A DNA stretch of 19,425 nucleotides from NCBI GenBank assembly GCA_944354085.1, contig CALVPW010000066.1, forward strand, positions 1-19,425, read 5' to 3'. The notes beneath the pieces are model-generated. The model searched no databases and had not been told where the DNA came from. It saw only the letters and a program-made list of their open reading frames with translations. Below are positions 7,541 to 14,677 of the stretch, one piece after another; the first letter of the stretch is position 1, and every line of letters begins with the position of its first letter. Source of the DNA: an uncultured Clostridia bacterium. GTDB taxonomy: Bacteria; Bacillota; Clostridia; Christensenellales; Borkfalkiaceae. Position numbers and translations under genes: made by a program.

Positions 7541-9481
7541 TCACTTGCCGAGCATCGCCAAAAATTCGGCTTCGCCGATGATGCGGATCCCCTTTTCCTG
7601 CGCTTTTTTGAGTTTGCTGCCCGCGCTCTCGCCCGCCACGACGAGCGTGGTCTTGCCCGTGACGGCGCTCTGCGCGGTGCCGCCGAGCGCCTCGATGCGC
7701 GCCTGCGCCTCGGGACGCGGCATACAGGAGAGGCTGCCCGTGAGCACCACGTATTCGCCCGCGAACGCGCCTTCGGAAGGCTTTTCCCGCACGGAAGGCT
7801 GTACGCCCGCTTCGCGCAGGCGGGCGAGCTCGGCAACGTTCTCCTCGTCGCGGAAATACCCCGCGATGGCGTGCGCCGTCACCGCGCCGACGTTCTCCAT
7901 CCCGACGAGTTCTTCCTCCGTCAGGCGGGAGATCGCCTCCACGCTGCCGTACGCGGCGAGGTCGCGCGCCGCGACCCTGCCGATGCCCCCGATGCCGATG
8001 GCGTACAAAAAGCGTTCGAGCGGCATATGTTTGCTCTTTTGGATGGCGGAAAGCAGATTGGAGATCTTTTTCTCCTTGAACCCTTCGAGCCCCGCAAAGC
8101 TCTCCTCCGTCAGCGCGTACAGATCGGAAAACCGCCTGACGCCGCGCTTTTCGTAGAGCAGCGAGAGCGTCGCCTCGGACATGCCCTCCACATCCGCCGC
8201 GTTCTTCGAACAATAGTGCGTGAGCTTTTGCACGATGCGGGGCGGACAGGCGCGGTTGGTGCAAAAGAGATTGGCGCCCACCTCCTCGACGGGCGCGCCG
8301 CAATAGGGACAGCGCGCGGGCTTTTGCACGGGCAGGCTGCCATCGGTATGCGAAACGGCGCCCAAAATCTCGGGGATGACCTCGTTGGAACGGCGGACGA
8401 GCACGCGCGAACCCACCTTCACATCCTTGCGGGTGAGATCGCCGAAGTTGTTGAGCGTGGCGCGGCGCACCGTCGCCCCCGCAAGTTCCACGGGCGTGAT
8501 GACGGCGAGCGGCGTGAGCTTGCCCGTGCGCCCCACCTGCCAGCGCACCTCCTCCACCGTAGCCTCCGCCTCTTCGGCTTCGAATTTATAGGCGATCGCC
8601 CAACGCGGGAATTTATCGGTGTATCCCATGCGGGCGCGCACGGACGCATCGTTGACTTTGACGACGGCGCCGTCCGTCAGAACGTCGATCTTTTTGCGCT
8701 CGATCTCGATCGTATCGATGGCGTTCTCGATCTCTTCGAGCGTGCTGCATTTGACGAAATACGGATAGGTCTTGAATCCCTCGCGCCGCAAAAACGCCAT
8801 CGCCTCCTCCTGCGAAGGAACGGGCGCTTCGCTCATGTAATTGATGTCGTAAAACAAGATCTCGGGACGGCGCAGGGCGGTCACTTTGGGATCGAGGTTG
8901 CGGATGGCGCCCGCCGCCGCGTTGCGCGCGTTTTTTAAGGGCTCGTCGGGATGCTCGGCGTTGTAACGCGCCAAGACGGAAAGACGGATGATCGCCTCGC
9001 CGCGCACTTCGAGCGTGCCCTTGTACGAGACGGTGAGCGGGAAGGAATGCAGCGTGAGCACCTGCGCCGTCACGTCCTCCCCCTCCGTGCCGTTGCCGCG
9101 CGTCGAAGCGCGCACGAACGCGCCGTTTTCGTACGTCAGACAGACGGTGAGCCCGTCGAATTTATATTCCACCGTAAAATCGGCGGCGGGATCGACTTTT
9201 TGCACGCGCGTGACGAAGGCAGCCAGCTCGTCCTCGGTGACCGCCTTATCCAGCGAATACAGCCGCGCGATGTGCGTATGCCGTTCGAACCCCTTGACAG
9301 GTTCGCCGCCCACACGGCGCGTCGGCGAATCGGCAAGGCGAATGCCCGTCGTCCGTTCGAGCTCTTTGAGCTCGTCGTAGAGCTTATCGTACTCCCTGTC
9401 CGGAACGCTGGGCGCATCGAGCACGTAATACTCATACGCCCATGTATTCAAGATCTTTACAAGTTCGTGCATCCTGTCCAT
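7541..9481 (-). CDS. ligA: NAD-dependent DNA ligase LigA
   Basis: This enzyme seals nicks in replication and repair using NAD+. The 646-residue protein has domain Ia (YYVLDAPSVPDREYDKLYDE), the adenylation motif KFDG with nucleophile Lys107, TRGNGTEGEDVT, the OB domain, a four-cysteine zinc finger (Cys391, 394, 407, 412), helix-hairpin-helix repeats (GIGGIGRVAARDLA and neighbours) and a C-terminal BRCT domain (about the last 75 residues). NARNAAAGAIRNLDPKVTA and HTHIARLYSLDK in place of the commoner P-R-N and P-M-L-S-L-D forms match a clostridial LigA variant as I remember that group. The ATG at 9481-9479 has GGAG five bases upstream. It follows pcrA by 61 bases with no promoter visible in the gap, and a terminator follows. 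pcrA-ligA is a conserved pair in Bacillota. Confidence 0.96.
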   Translation of the reverse strand: MDRMHELVKILNTWAYEYYVLDAPSVPDREYDKLYDELKELERTTGIRLADSPTRRVGGEPVKGFERHTHIARLYSLDKAVTEDELAAFVTRVQKVDPAADFTVEYKFDGLTVCLTYENGAFVRASTRGNGTEGEDVTAQVLTLHSFPLTVSYKGTLEVRGEAIIRLSVLARYNAEHPDEPLKNARNAAAGAIRNLDPKVTALRRPEILFYDINYMSEAPVPSQEEAMAFLRREGFKTYPYFVKCSTLEEIENAIDTIEIERKKIDVLTDGAVVKVNDASVRARMGYTDKFPRWAIAYKFEAEEAEATVEEVRWQVGRTGKLTPLAVITPVELAGATVRRATLNNFGDLTRKDVKVGSRVLVRRSNEVIPEILGAVSHTDGSLPVQKPARCPYCGAPVEEVGANLFCTNRACPPRIVQKLTHYCSKNAADVEGMSEATLSLLYEKRGVRRFSDLYALTEESFAGLEGFKEKKISNLLSAIQKSKHMPLERFLYAIGIGGIGRVAARDLAAYGSVEAISRLTEEELVGMENVGAVTAHAIAGYFRDEENVAELARLREAGVQPSVREKPSEGAFAGEYVVLTGSLSCMPRPEAQARIEALGGTAQSAVTGKTTLVVAGESAGSKLKKAQEKGIRIIGEAEFLAMLGK

Positions 9482-9542
9482 ATCTGCTCCGTTTTGCTTC
9501 GCCGTTTGCGGGCGGCGCGCCCGTCCATGCGCCAATGCGCGT

Positions 9543-11870
9543 TCAAACGATCTCCAGCGGCGCAAGCGCGGCGGCGAGGTCCTTGTTCCCCGCAAGGTCG
9601 AATTTTACGGTCACGATCGTATTTGCGGCGCTGCCGCGGACGGCGGTCACCGTCCCCTCGCCGAAGCGTTCGTGCCTGACCCGCACCCCCACCTGAAAGC
9701 CCGACGTATCGCGCTTGGGTACGGTGCGCGGCGCGCCCGTGCTGCCCGCATTCCCGTAGCGGACATGCGTGGAAGGCGCGACCGTGCCTGCGGGACGGAC
9801 GGGCGCGGGCTTGCCCGAACCGAACGTACGGAACCTGTCGTCCTCGCGGGAGGGATATCGGGACGCGCGCCCCGCATACGGACCGCGCGCGCCGCCCGAA
9901 AAACCGCCCGAAAAACTGCCTGCAAAGCTGCCCGTATAGTCGCCCGAATACCGCTGATAGACGGGCGCGGGCGGGATGCCGAGCTCGTGCTCGAGCTCGG
10001 TCACGAATTCGGAACGCATGGTAGGCTCTCTTCTGCCATACAGATAGCGGCTGCGCGAACGGGTGAGATACAGCCGTTCGCGGGCGCGCGTGATGGCAAC
10101 GTACATGAGCCTGCGCTCCTCTTCGAGCGCGGAAGGATCGTCCGCCGCCCGCGACGTGGGCATGACGTTCTCCTCCAACCCCACCAAAAACACGCACTTG
10201 AATTCCAGCCCCTTGACGGCATGGATGGTGGCGACGGTCACATAGTCGCCGTCGTCCATCTCGTCGGTATCCGAATACAGCGTGATCTGCTGCAAATAAT
10301 CGGCGAGCGTCGCGTCCTCGTTCATGCGCACGAATTCATCGACGGAATTGACGAATTCGTCGATGTTGGCGCGCTTCGTCACGCTCTCGTCCGAATTGTC
10401 GGCATACTGCTCCACCATGCCCGACGTGGCGACGAGCCTGTGCGTGAGCTCGCTCACGGGGTACGTTTCCGCATCGATCACGAGCGAACGCAGATATTCC
10501 CCGAAGGCGCGCACCTTGGCTTTCGCCCCCGCGTTGAGGGGAAGGCGGTCGGCGTCGAGCAAGGCGTCGTACAAAGAGACGTCCTCTTCGGCGGCGTATT
10601 CCGCGAGCACCTGCACCGTCCGTTCGCCGATGCCGCGGCGCGGCACGTTGATGACGCGCAGCACCGCCTCGCTGTCGAACGGGTTGGCGGCGATGCGAAG
10701 ATAGGCGAGCACGTCCTTGACTTCCTTGCGTTCGAAGAACTTGAACCCGCCGAATACTTTATAGGGGATGTTGTACTTGGTAAATTCCTGTTCGAAGGAG
10801 CGGGTGAGCGCGTTGATGCGCATGAGCACGGCAAGATCGGAATAGCGGTACCCTTTTTGCCGCAGTTCGTAGATGGTGCGCGCACAGTAGAGCGCCTCGC
10901 CCGTCTCCTCTTCCGCCTCAAAGTAGACGGGCTTTTCCCCGTCGTCGGCGTCCGTCCACAGTTCCTTCCCCTTGCGGCGCACGTTGTGCGCGATGGAGGC
11001 GTTCGCCAGCTTTAAGATGGCTTTCGTGGAACGGTAGTTGCGCTGCAATTTATAGACTTTTGCCTTGGGATATACCTTTTCGAAATGCAGGATATTTTCG
11101 ATCTTGGCGCCGCGCCATCCGTAAATGGATTGGTCGTCGTCCCCCACCACGAACAGATTGCCGTGCACGGAGGCGAGCAGCTGCACGATCTCGAACTGCA
11201 CGGCGTTGGTATCCTGGAATTCGTCCACGTGGATATAGCGGAATTTGCCCGCCAGATATTCGCGCGCCTCGGCGTCCGTCCGCAAAAGCTGCAGCGCCTC
11301 GGTGAGCAGGTCGTCAAAATCGAGCGCGTTATACGCCTTTAAGTGGGCGATATACTTTTCGTACACCCTGACCGCCGTCTCCATATTGCGCTCGTGCGCG
11401 GCGTGGCGGGCGTACTCGGAGGGCGTGAGCCCCAGCATCTTGGCGTTGGAGATATGCCATTTGACGGACTTCAAGAGCCCGTCGTCGTCCTGACAACCGC
11501 ATTCCTTGAACGCCTGCTTGACGACGGCGGCGCGTTCCTGTTCCGAATAAATGGAAAAATTGGGGCTCAGCCCCCGCCGCTCGGCAAACATGCGCAGGAT
11601 CTTCACGCACATGGAGTGGATGGTGCACACCCACATGCGCGAAACGTCCGTCATCGCGTCCAGCCGTGCGCGCATCTCGGCGGCGGCTTTGTTGGTGAAC
11701 GTGATGGCGAGGATATTTTCGGGCAGGACGCCCATATCGATGAGATGGGCGATGCGCGCCGTCAGTACCCGCGTCTTGCCGCTCCCCGCCCCCGCGAGGA
11801 CGAGCACGGCGCCCTCGGTATCGAGGACGGGCAGGCGCTGTTCTTCGTTGAGTTGCTGCATTTCTTCCAT
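9543..11870 (-). CDS. pcrA: ATP-dependent DNA helicase PcrA (UvrD/Rep family)
   Basis: A superfamily 1A 3'-5' helicase acting in repair, plasmid replication and removal of RNA polymerase or recombinase from DNA. The 775-residue protein has Walker A GAGSGKT (27-33), TFTNKAAAEM (57-66), Walker B VDEFQD (215-220), GDDDQSIYGWRGA (243-255), QRNYRS (276-281), VATIHAVKGLEF and YVAITRARERLYLT. A low-complexity Gly/Ser/aromatic linker (about 635-715) leads to a C-terminal Tudor-like domain (FQVGVRVRHERFGEGTV onward) of the kind known to contact RNA polymerase in Bacillus-type PcrA. The ATG at 11870 has no convincing ribosome-binding site and lies only nine bases after a perfect -10 box; codon 4 (ATG at 11861) is an alternative. 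ligA follows. pcrB, the usual upstream partner in Bacillus, is absent. Confidence 0.96.
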   Translation of the reverse strand: MEEMQQLNEEQRLPVLDTEGAVLVLAGAGSGKTRVLTARIAHLIDMGVLPENILAITFTNKAAAEMRARLDAMTDVSRMWVCTIHSMCVKILRMFAERRGLSPNFSIYSEQERAAVVKQAFKECGCQDDDGLLKSVKWHISNAKMLGLTPSEYARHAAHERNMETAVRVYEKYIAHLKAYNALDFDDLLTEALQLLRTDAEAREYLAGKFRYIHVDEFQDTNAVQFEIVQLLASVHGNLFVVGDDDQSIYGWRGAKIENILHFEKVYPKAKVYKLQRNYRSTKAILKLANASIAHNVRRKGKELWTDADDGEKPVYFEAEEETGEALYCARTIYELRQKGYRYSDLAVLMRINALTRSFEQEFTKYNIPYKVFGGFKFFERKEVKDVLAYLRIAANPFDSEAVLRVINVPRRGIGERTVQVLAEYAAEEDVSLYDALLDADRLPLNAGAKAKVRAFGEYLRSLVIDAETYPVSELTHRLVATSGMVEQYADNSDESVTKRANIDEFVNSVDEFVRMNEDATLADYLQQITLYSDTDEMDDGDYVTVATIHAVKGLEFKCVFLVGLEENVMPTSRAADDPSALEEERRLMYVAITRARERLYLTRSRSRYLYGRREPTMRSEFVTELEHELGIPPAPVYQRYSGDYTGSFAGSFSGGFSGGARGPYAGRASRYPSREDDRFRTFGSGKPAPVRPAGTVAPSTHVRYGNAGSTGAPRTVPKRDTSGFQVGVRVRHERFGEGTVTAVRGSAANTIVTVKFDLAGNKDLAAALAPLEIV
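9894..9953 (-). repeat. Five imperfect 12-bp tandem repeats inside pcrA
   Basis: On the plus strand five consecutive 12-base units each begin GCCC or GCCT (9894, 9906, 9918, 9930, 9942). On the coding strand they encode RYSG, DYTG, SFAG, SFSG and GFSG, that is x-(F/Y)-(S/T/A)-G. They cover PcrA residues 640-659, in the flexible linker between the helicase core and the C-terminal Tudor-like domain. Confidence 0.85.
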
Positions 11871-11878
11871 ACCCGTCC

Positions 11879-11907
11879 ATTATATCACACGCGGCGCAAA
11901 ATGACAA
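11879..11907 (-). promoter_or_regulatory. Sigma-A promoter of pcrA-ligA
   Basis: The -35 box TTGTCA (11907-11902) and the perfect -10 box TATAAT (11884-11879) are 17 bases apart, with TGA directly before the -10 (extended -10). The expected start of transcription is about 11873-11870, which is at or just before the ATG of pcrA (11870). The predicted leader is therefore 0 to 3 bases. Confidence 0.85.
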
Positions 11908-11978
11908 TCGTTTGCCCGCATGCCGCCCGCACGCGCTCCCGCATTTTTTGCATCGGGCGGGGAACGGCGACGCGAAAG

Positions 11979-12365
11979 CTACGCCTTCCGCTCGAATGCG
12001 TATTCCTTTTTGAAGCGTTCGAGCGCGGCAAGATATTTGGCGGAAAGCTCCATGTTGTAGCGCTGCTTCTCTTCGTAAGAGAGCGTCTCGTAATACGCTT
12101 TGTCGGTGAGACGGCCGATGGCGTCGGAGACCTCTCCCTCTTCGAGGAGCAGCTTTTTTACTTTGAGATAGAATGCGTCGGGCGTTTCGCCGCGGATGGT
12201 ATTTGAGACCTTGTCCACGAAATAGCGCTCCATACGGCTCTCGCTGATCCCCTGCTCGCGGGCGAGCGCGCGGCGGTCGGAGAGCTCCTTTTCGCAATTC
12301 TCCCAAAATCCCTTTTTCAGTCGTTGTTTTGCCTCTTTTGCGAGCATTTTTAAGGTGCGTTCCAT
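11979..12365 (-). CDS. Conserved-looking small charged protein of unknown function
   Basis: I do not recognise a family. The 128-residue protein is lysine-, arginine- and glutamate-rich, with no membrane segment, signal peptide or cysteine pair that would suggest a metal site. It looks almost wholly helical. The N-terminal third (MERTLKMLAKEAKQRLKKG) is strongly basic; the rest mixes charge with regular hydrophobic positions, for example YLKVKKLLLEEG and KYLAALERFKKEY. The ATG at 12365-12363 has AGGAG five bases upstream, an excellent site, and base composition resembles the neighbours, so the gene looks real. It starts 44 bases after the rpsU terminator T-run with no visible promoter, and ends 72 bases before the pcrA -35 box. 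It does not resemble YqeY, a frequent rpsU neighbour. Confidence 0.75.
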   Translation of the reverse strand: MERTLKMLAKEAKQRLKKGFWENCEKELSDRRALAREQGISESRMERYFVDKVSNTIRGETPDAFYLKVKKLLLEEGEVSDAIGRLTDKAYYETLSYEEKQRYNMELSAKYLAALERFKKEYAFERKA

Positions 12366-12408
12366 ACCCACTCCTTTGCGTCCGCAGACACGTTCCGACA
12401 TTTTTTGC

Positions 12409-12438
12409 AAAAAAAAGACTGTAACTTGCGTTACAGTC
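12409..12438 (-). terminator. Intrinsic terminator after rpsU
   Basis: A perfect 9-bp stem, GACTGTAAC (12438-12430) with GTTACAGTC (12425-12417), closed by a GCAA tetraloop and followed by eight uninterrupted T residues (12416-12409). It begins nine bases after the rpsU stop codon. It lies between rpsU and the unknown 128-residue gene, so it also controls how much transcription reaches that gene. Confidence 0.95.
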
Positions 12439-12447
12439 CTTCTTTTG

Positions 12448-12624
12448 TCAGTTTCTGCTTCTCTTTCTGGCAGCTTCTGCCTTCTTTCTCTTTTTCACGG
12501 AAGGCTTCTCGTAAAATTCCTTCTTGCGAAGGTCACCGATGATGCCGTCGCGCGAGCACTTTCTCTTAAAACGACGAAGCGCGCTCTCCAGATTCTCGTT
12601 TTCACCGACTCTGATCGTGGACAT
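12448..12624 (-). CDS. rpsU: 30S ribosomal protein S21
   Basis: A small-subunit protein near the anti-Shine-Dalgarno region of 16S rRNA, involved in initiation. The 58-residue protein is typical in length and in its basic composition. It starts MSTIRVGENENLESALRRFK, has CSRDGIIGDLRKKEFYEKPS in the middle, which is diagnostic of bS21, and ends in a KKRKKAEAARKRSRN basic tail. The ATG at 12624-12622 has a strong AGGAGGG upstream; an in-frame extension of nine codons lies upstream of the ribosome-binding site and is rejected. It has its own consensus promoter and a perfect terminator, so it appears mainly monocistronic, which suits high-level ribosomal protein synthesis. Confidence 0.97.
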   Translation of the reverse strand: MSTIRVGENENLESALRRFKRKCSRDGIIGDLRKKEFYEKPSVKKRKKAEAARKRSRN

Positions 12625-12676
12625 ATCCTCTACCCTCCTTCGCCGCAGCACTTACTTGCAACCTGATTGCCCAGCT

Positions 12677-12705
12677 ATTATAGCAAAGGCGGGCGGGCTT
12701 GTCAA
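12677..12705 (-). promoter_or_regulatory. Consensus sigma-A promoter of rpsU
   Basis: A perfect TTGACA (12705-12700), a spacer of 17 bases and a perfect TATAAT (12682-12677), with TGC before the -10 as an extended element. An A-rich tract (AAAAAAATT) sits directly upstream of the -35, in the position of an UP element. The predicted start near 12670 gives a leader of about 45 bases. Confidence 0.93.
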
Positions 12706-12721
12706 TTTTTTTCGCCCATAT

Positions 12722-13522
12722 TTATGTAATTTCCGTCCCGTACTTTTGCGCTTTTTCCTTTAGGAAACGATACGCGCCGAAGAGCGCTTCCGCGTCCGAA
12801 AAGTCGCGCGCGTAATTTTCGATGAGAACGGCGCCCGCAAAGCCGATATCTTGCAGCCGCGCGAACAGCTCGTCGAAGTCGAACACGCCGCGCCCCGGAA
12901 GGCACATCTTCCCGTCCGAAGTGATATCGCTCACATGCACGGTCGCAAGGTTTTCGCCCATTTCGGCAAGATATTCCCGCCAATCGTATCCCGAGATGCG
13001 CGCCTGCTTGATATCGAGCACGCCGCCCAACAGCGGACATTCCGCTTTGAGCGCCGTAAAGACGCCCGGCCTATTGTACAGCGCCCATTCCACGTTTTCG
13101 TAACACAGCCGCACGCCGTAGCCCGCGCAGATCTCGAAGATCTTGCGCGTCACGGACGCGGCGCGCGGGAGATCTTCGCGGAAGGTGCGCTTTAAGCGGG
13201 CGATCCCGTGAAAGGTGTAATGTTTTGCCCCCATGCGCGCAGCAGACTGCAAGACCGTATCCAGCCAACCGTAGGCGTCGGATACGACGCGCGGATGCTC
13301 GGCGTACAGCTGCGGCTCGAACTGCGTATTGAGGACGTGCACCGAATGCACGCCCACGCCGCCCTTATGGGCGACGAGCACGTCGGCAAACGCGGGCGCA
13401 TATTCGCAAAAGGAGGTGAGGAAGACTTCTGCCCACGGCACGCCCCACGCGTTCAGGAGCGCGAGCGCCTCCTCGTTCGTGCGCTTCAAAAAAAGCGACG
13501 CGGTGGAGATCCCGATCTTCAT
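12722..13522 (-). CDS. Sugar phosphate isomerase/epimerase (AP-endonuclease family 2 TIM barrel)
   Basis: A 266-residue TIM-barrel protein of the xylose isomerase-like/AP endonuclease 2 superfamily, which includes epimerases and isomerases for sugars, inositols and keto-sugar phosphates; the substrate cannot be read from sequence. Likely metal ligands of this fold are visible: Glu142 in YENVEW, Asp170 in GVLDIKQA, His196 in VHVSD and Glu235 in LIENY. The N-terminus MKIGISTASL is typical of the first strand. The ATG at 13522-13520 overlaps the stop of the dehydrogenase gene by one base (TGATG), implying translational coupling and a shared pathway. No terminator is seen before the rpsU promoter. 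The third gene of the regulator-dehydrogenase-isomerase operon. Confidence 0.88.
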   Translation of the reverse strand: MKIGISTASLFLKRTNEEALALLNAWGVPWAEVFLTSFCEYAPAFADVLVAHKGGVGVHSVHVLNTQFEPQLYAEHPRVVSDAYGWLDTVLQSAARMGAKHYTFHGIARLKRTFREDLPRAASVTRKIFEICAGYGVRLCYENVEWALYNRPGVFTALKAECPLLGGVLDIKQARISGYDWREYLAEMGENLATVHVSDITSDGKMCLPGRGVFDFDELFARLQDIGFAGAVLIENYARDFSDAEALFGAYRFLKEKAQKYGTEIT

Positions 13523-14646
13523 CAATAATATCTCTCCATGATCTCGTCCGCCGCCTGTTTCATCCAGCCCTTGGTGCAGTACAGGGTGAGGATGGTGAAA
13601 CGGTCGCGGATCTTATACGCCTCGAAGAGCATATCCCGCATGGTATCTTTGGAGATGCCGAGTTCGGAAAAACGGGTGGGACAGTCGAGCGCGGCGAGCG
13701 TCTCCTCCGCATAGGAGGGCGCGGGGAGCTTTTCCGCCAGCGCATACACCTTTTCGCACCCTTCGAAGGCGGGACGGGAGCGCAGCGTGCGGTACAGATA
13801 GAGCGAGACCATCGTCCCAAGCCCGACCTTGACCCCGTGCAGCGGGATGCGTTCGCCGCGGCGCAAAAAGTCCATCTCCAAAAAATGGCTCATATGATGT
13901 TCCGCGCCCGAGGCAGGGCGGGAATTGCCTGCGATGACCATGGCGTATCCCGAAATGAGCAGCGCGTCAATGAGTTTTTCGACGCCCTCCGCCTCGCCGC
14001 GCCTGAGGGCGGGCAGACTCGCGTCGCAGGCGGAGACGGCGCCCAGCATGAGCGCATACGCCTCCTCGTTGACGGTCTCCCCCGTCAGATAGGAGGCCAT
14101 GCGCCAATCGGTCAGGCAGCAATACTTGGCAAGGATGTCCCCCACGCCCGCGCCCGTCATGATGCGCGGCGCCTTCGTGAGCACGTCAAAGTCCATCAAA
14201 ATATCCGAAGCCGTCTGCGCGGGGCGGGTGATCTTGAACCCCTTTTCGATGAGCGGCGTCACCGAAGAGGAATAGCCGTCCATCGAGGGCGCGGTCGCAT
14301 ATACGCCGCTTTTCTTATGCGTCAAAAAACCCGCATACTTGCAAAGGTCGTTGAGCGTGCCCGCGCCCACGGCGAGGAGATAGTCGTACTCTTTGCCGCC
14401 TTCGGCGACCGCCCCCACCGTCGCTTCGTCCGCAACGGGTTCGGGCGTGGGGAGCACGAGCAGTCCGCCCGCGGCGGCGTTTGCCCGTACCATGTCCAGA
14501 ACGGGCTGCGCGAAAGCGCGCGTCGTCTCATCGCACACAACGAGCACGCGGCTCGTTCGGATGCTCTTTTCAAAGACGGGGAAACGCCCGCTCGTTTTGC
14601 GTTCGGCGTTGATGCCGAACTTTTTGGAAAGCGCCTGGATATCCAT
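13522..14646 (-). CDS. AraM-like sn-glycerol-1-phosphate dehydrogenase
   Basis: A 374-residue iron-containing-alcohol-dehydrogenase-like protein closest in motifs to AraM/EgsA, which reduces dihydroxyacetone phosphate to sn-glycerol-1-phosphate with NAD(P)H. Visible are GAGTLND (94-100, dinucleotide binding), ATAPSMDGYSSSVTP (117-131), GVGD with Asp170, SRPASGAEHHMSHFLEMD (242-259) and PLHGVKVG with His270. Asp170, one of the two histidines in EHH and His270 are the expected metal ligands. The ATG at 14646 has AAGGAG five bases upstream. It sits between an ArsR-type regulator and a TIM-barrel isomerase. In Bacillus subtilis araM is in the arabinose operon; none of the other arabinose genes is here. 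The true substrate may be glycerol-1-phosphate or another polyol phosphate. Confidence 0.88.
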   Translation of the reverse strand: MDIQALSKKFGINAERKTSGRFPVFEKSIRTSRVLVVCDETTRAFAQPVLDMVRANAAAGGLLVLPTPEPVADEATVGAVAEGGKEYDYLLAVGAGTLNDLCKYAGFLTHKKSGVYATAPSMDGYSSSVTPLIEKGFKITRPAQTASDILMDFDVLTKAPRIMTGAGVGDILAKYCCLTDWRMASYLTGETVNEEAYALMLGAVSACDASLPALRRGEAEGVEKLIDALLISGYAMVIAGNSRPASGAEHHMSHFLEMDFLRRGERIPLHGVKVGLGTMVSLYLYRTLRSRPAFEGCEKVYALAEKLPAPSYAEETLAALDCPTRFSELGISKDTMRDMLFEAYKIRDRFTILTLYCTKGWMKQAADEIMERYY

Positions 14647-14677
14647 ATCTTCTCCTTGTTCCGATCGCAGATGCCGC

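Noticed and set aside
7394..8938. Plus-strand open frame of 514 codons antisense to ligA
   Set aside because: It runs opposite a clearly conserved LigA with intact motifs. The translation is Arg/His/Ala-rich with no recognisable domain, as expected of the antisense frame of GC-rich codons, and no promoter or ribosome-binding site was seen.
9130..9165. TRGNG in LigA instead of TRGDG
   Set aside because: The Asn form goes together with other clostridial-type LigA variants (NARNAAAGAIRNLD), so it is probably a clade feature rather than a defect.
9672..11015. Plus-strand open frame of 447 codons antisense to pcrA
   Set aside because: Shadow of the pcrA frame; Arg/His/Val-rich composition, no domain and no initiation signals.
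11908..11978. Possible terminator after the unknown 128-residue gene (CCCG...CGGG around a run of A)
   Set aside because: Only four base pairs form before mismatches, and no T-run follows.
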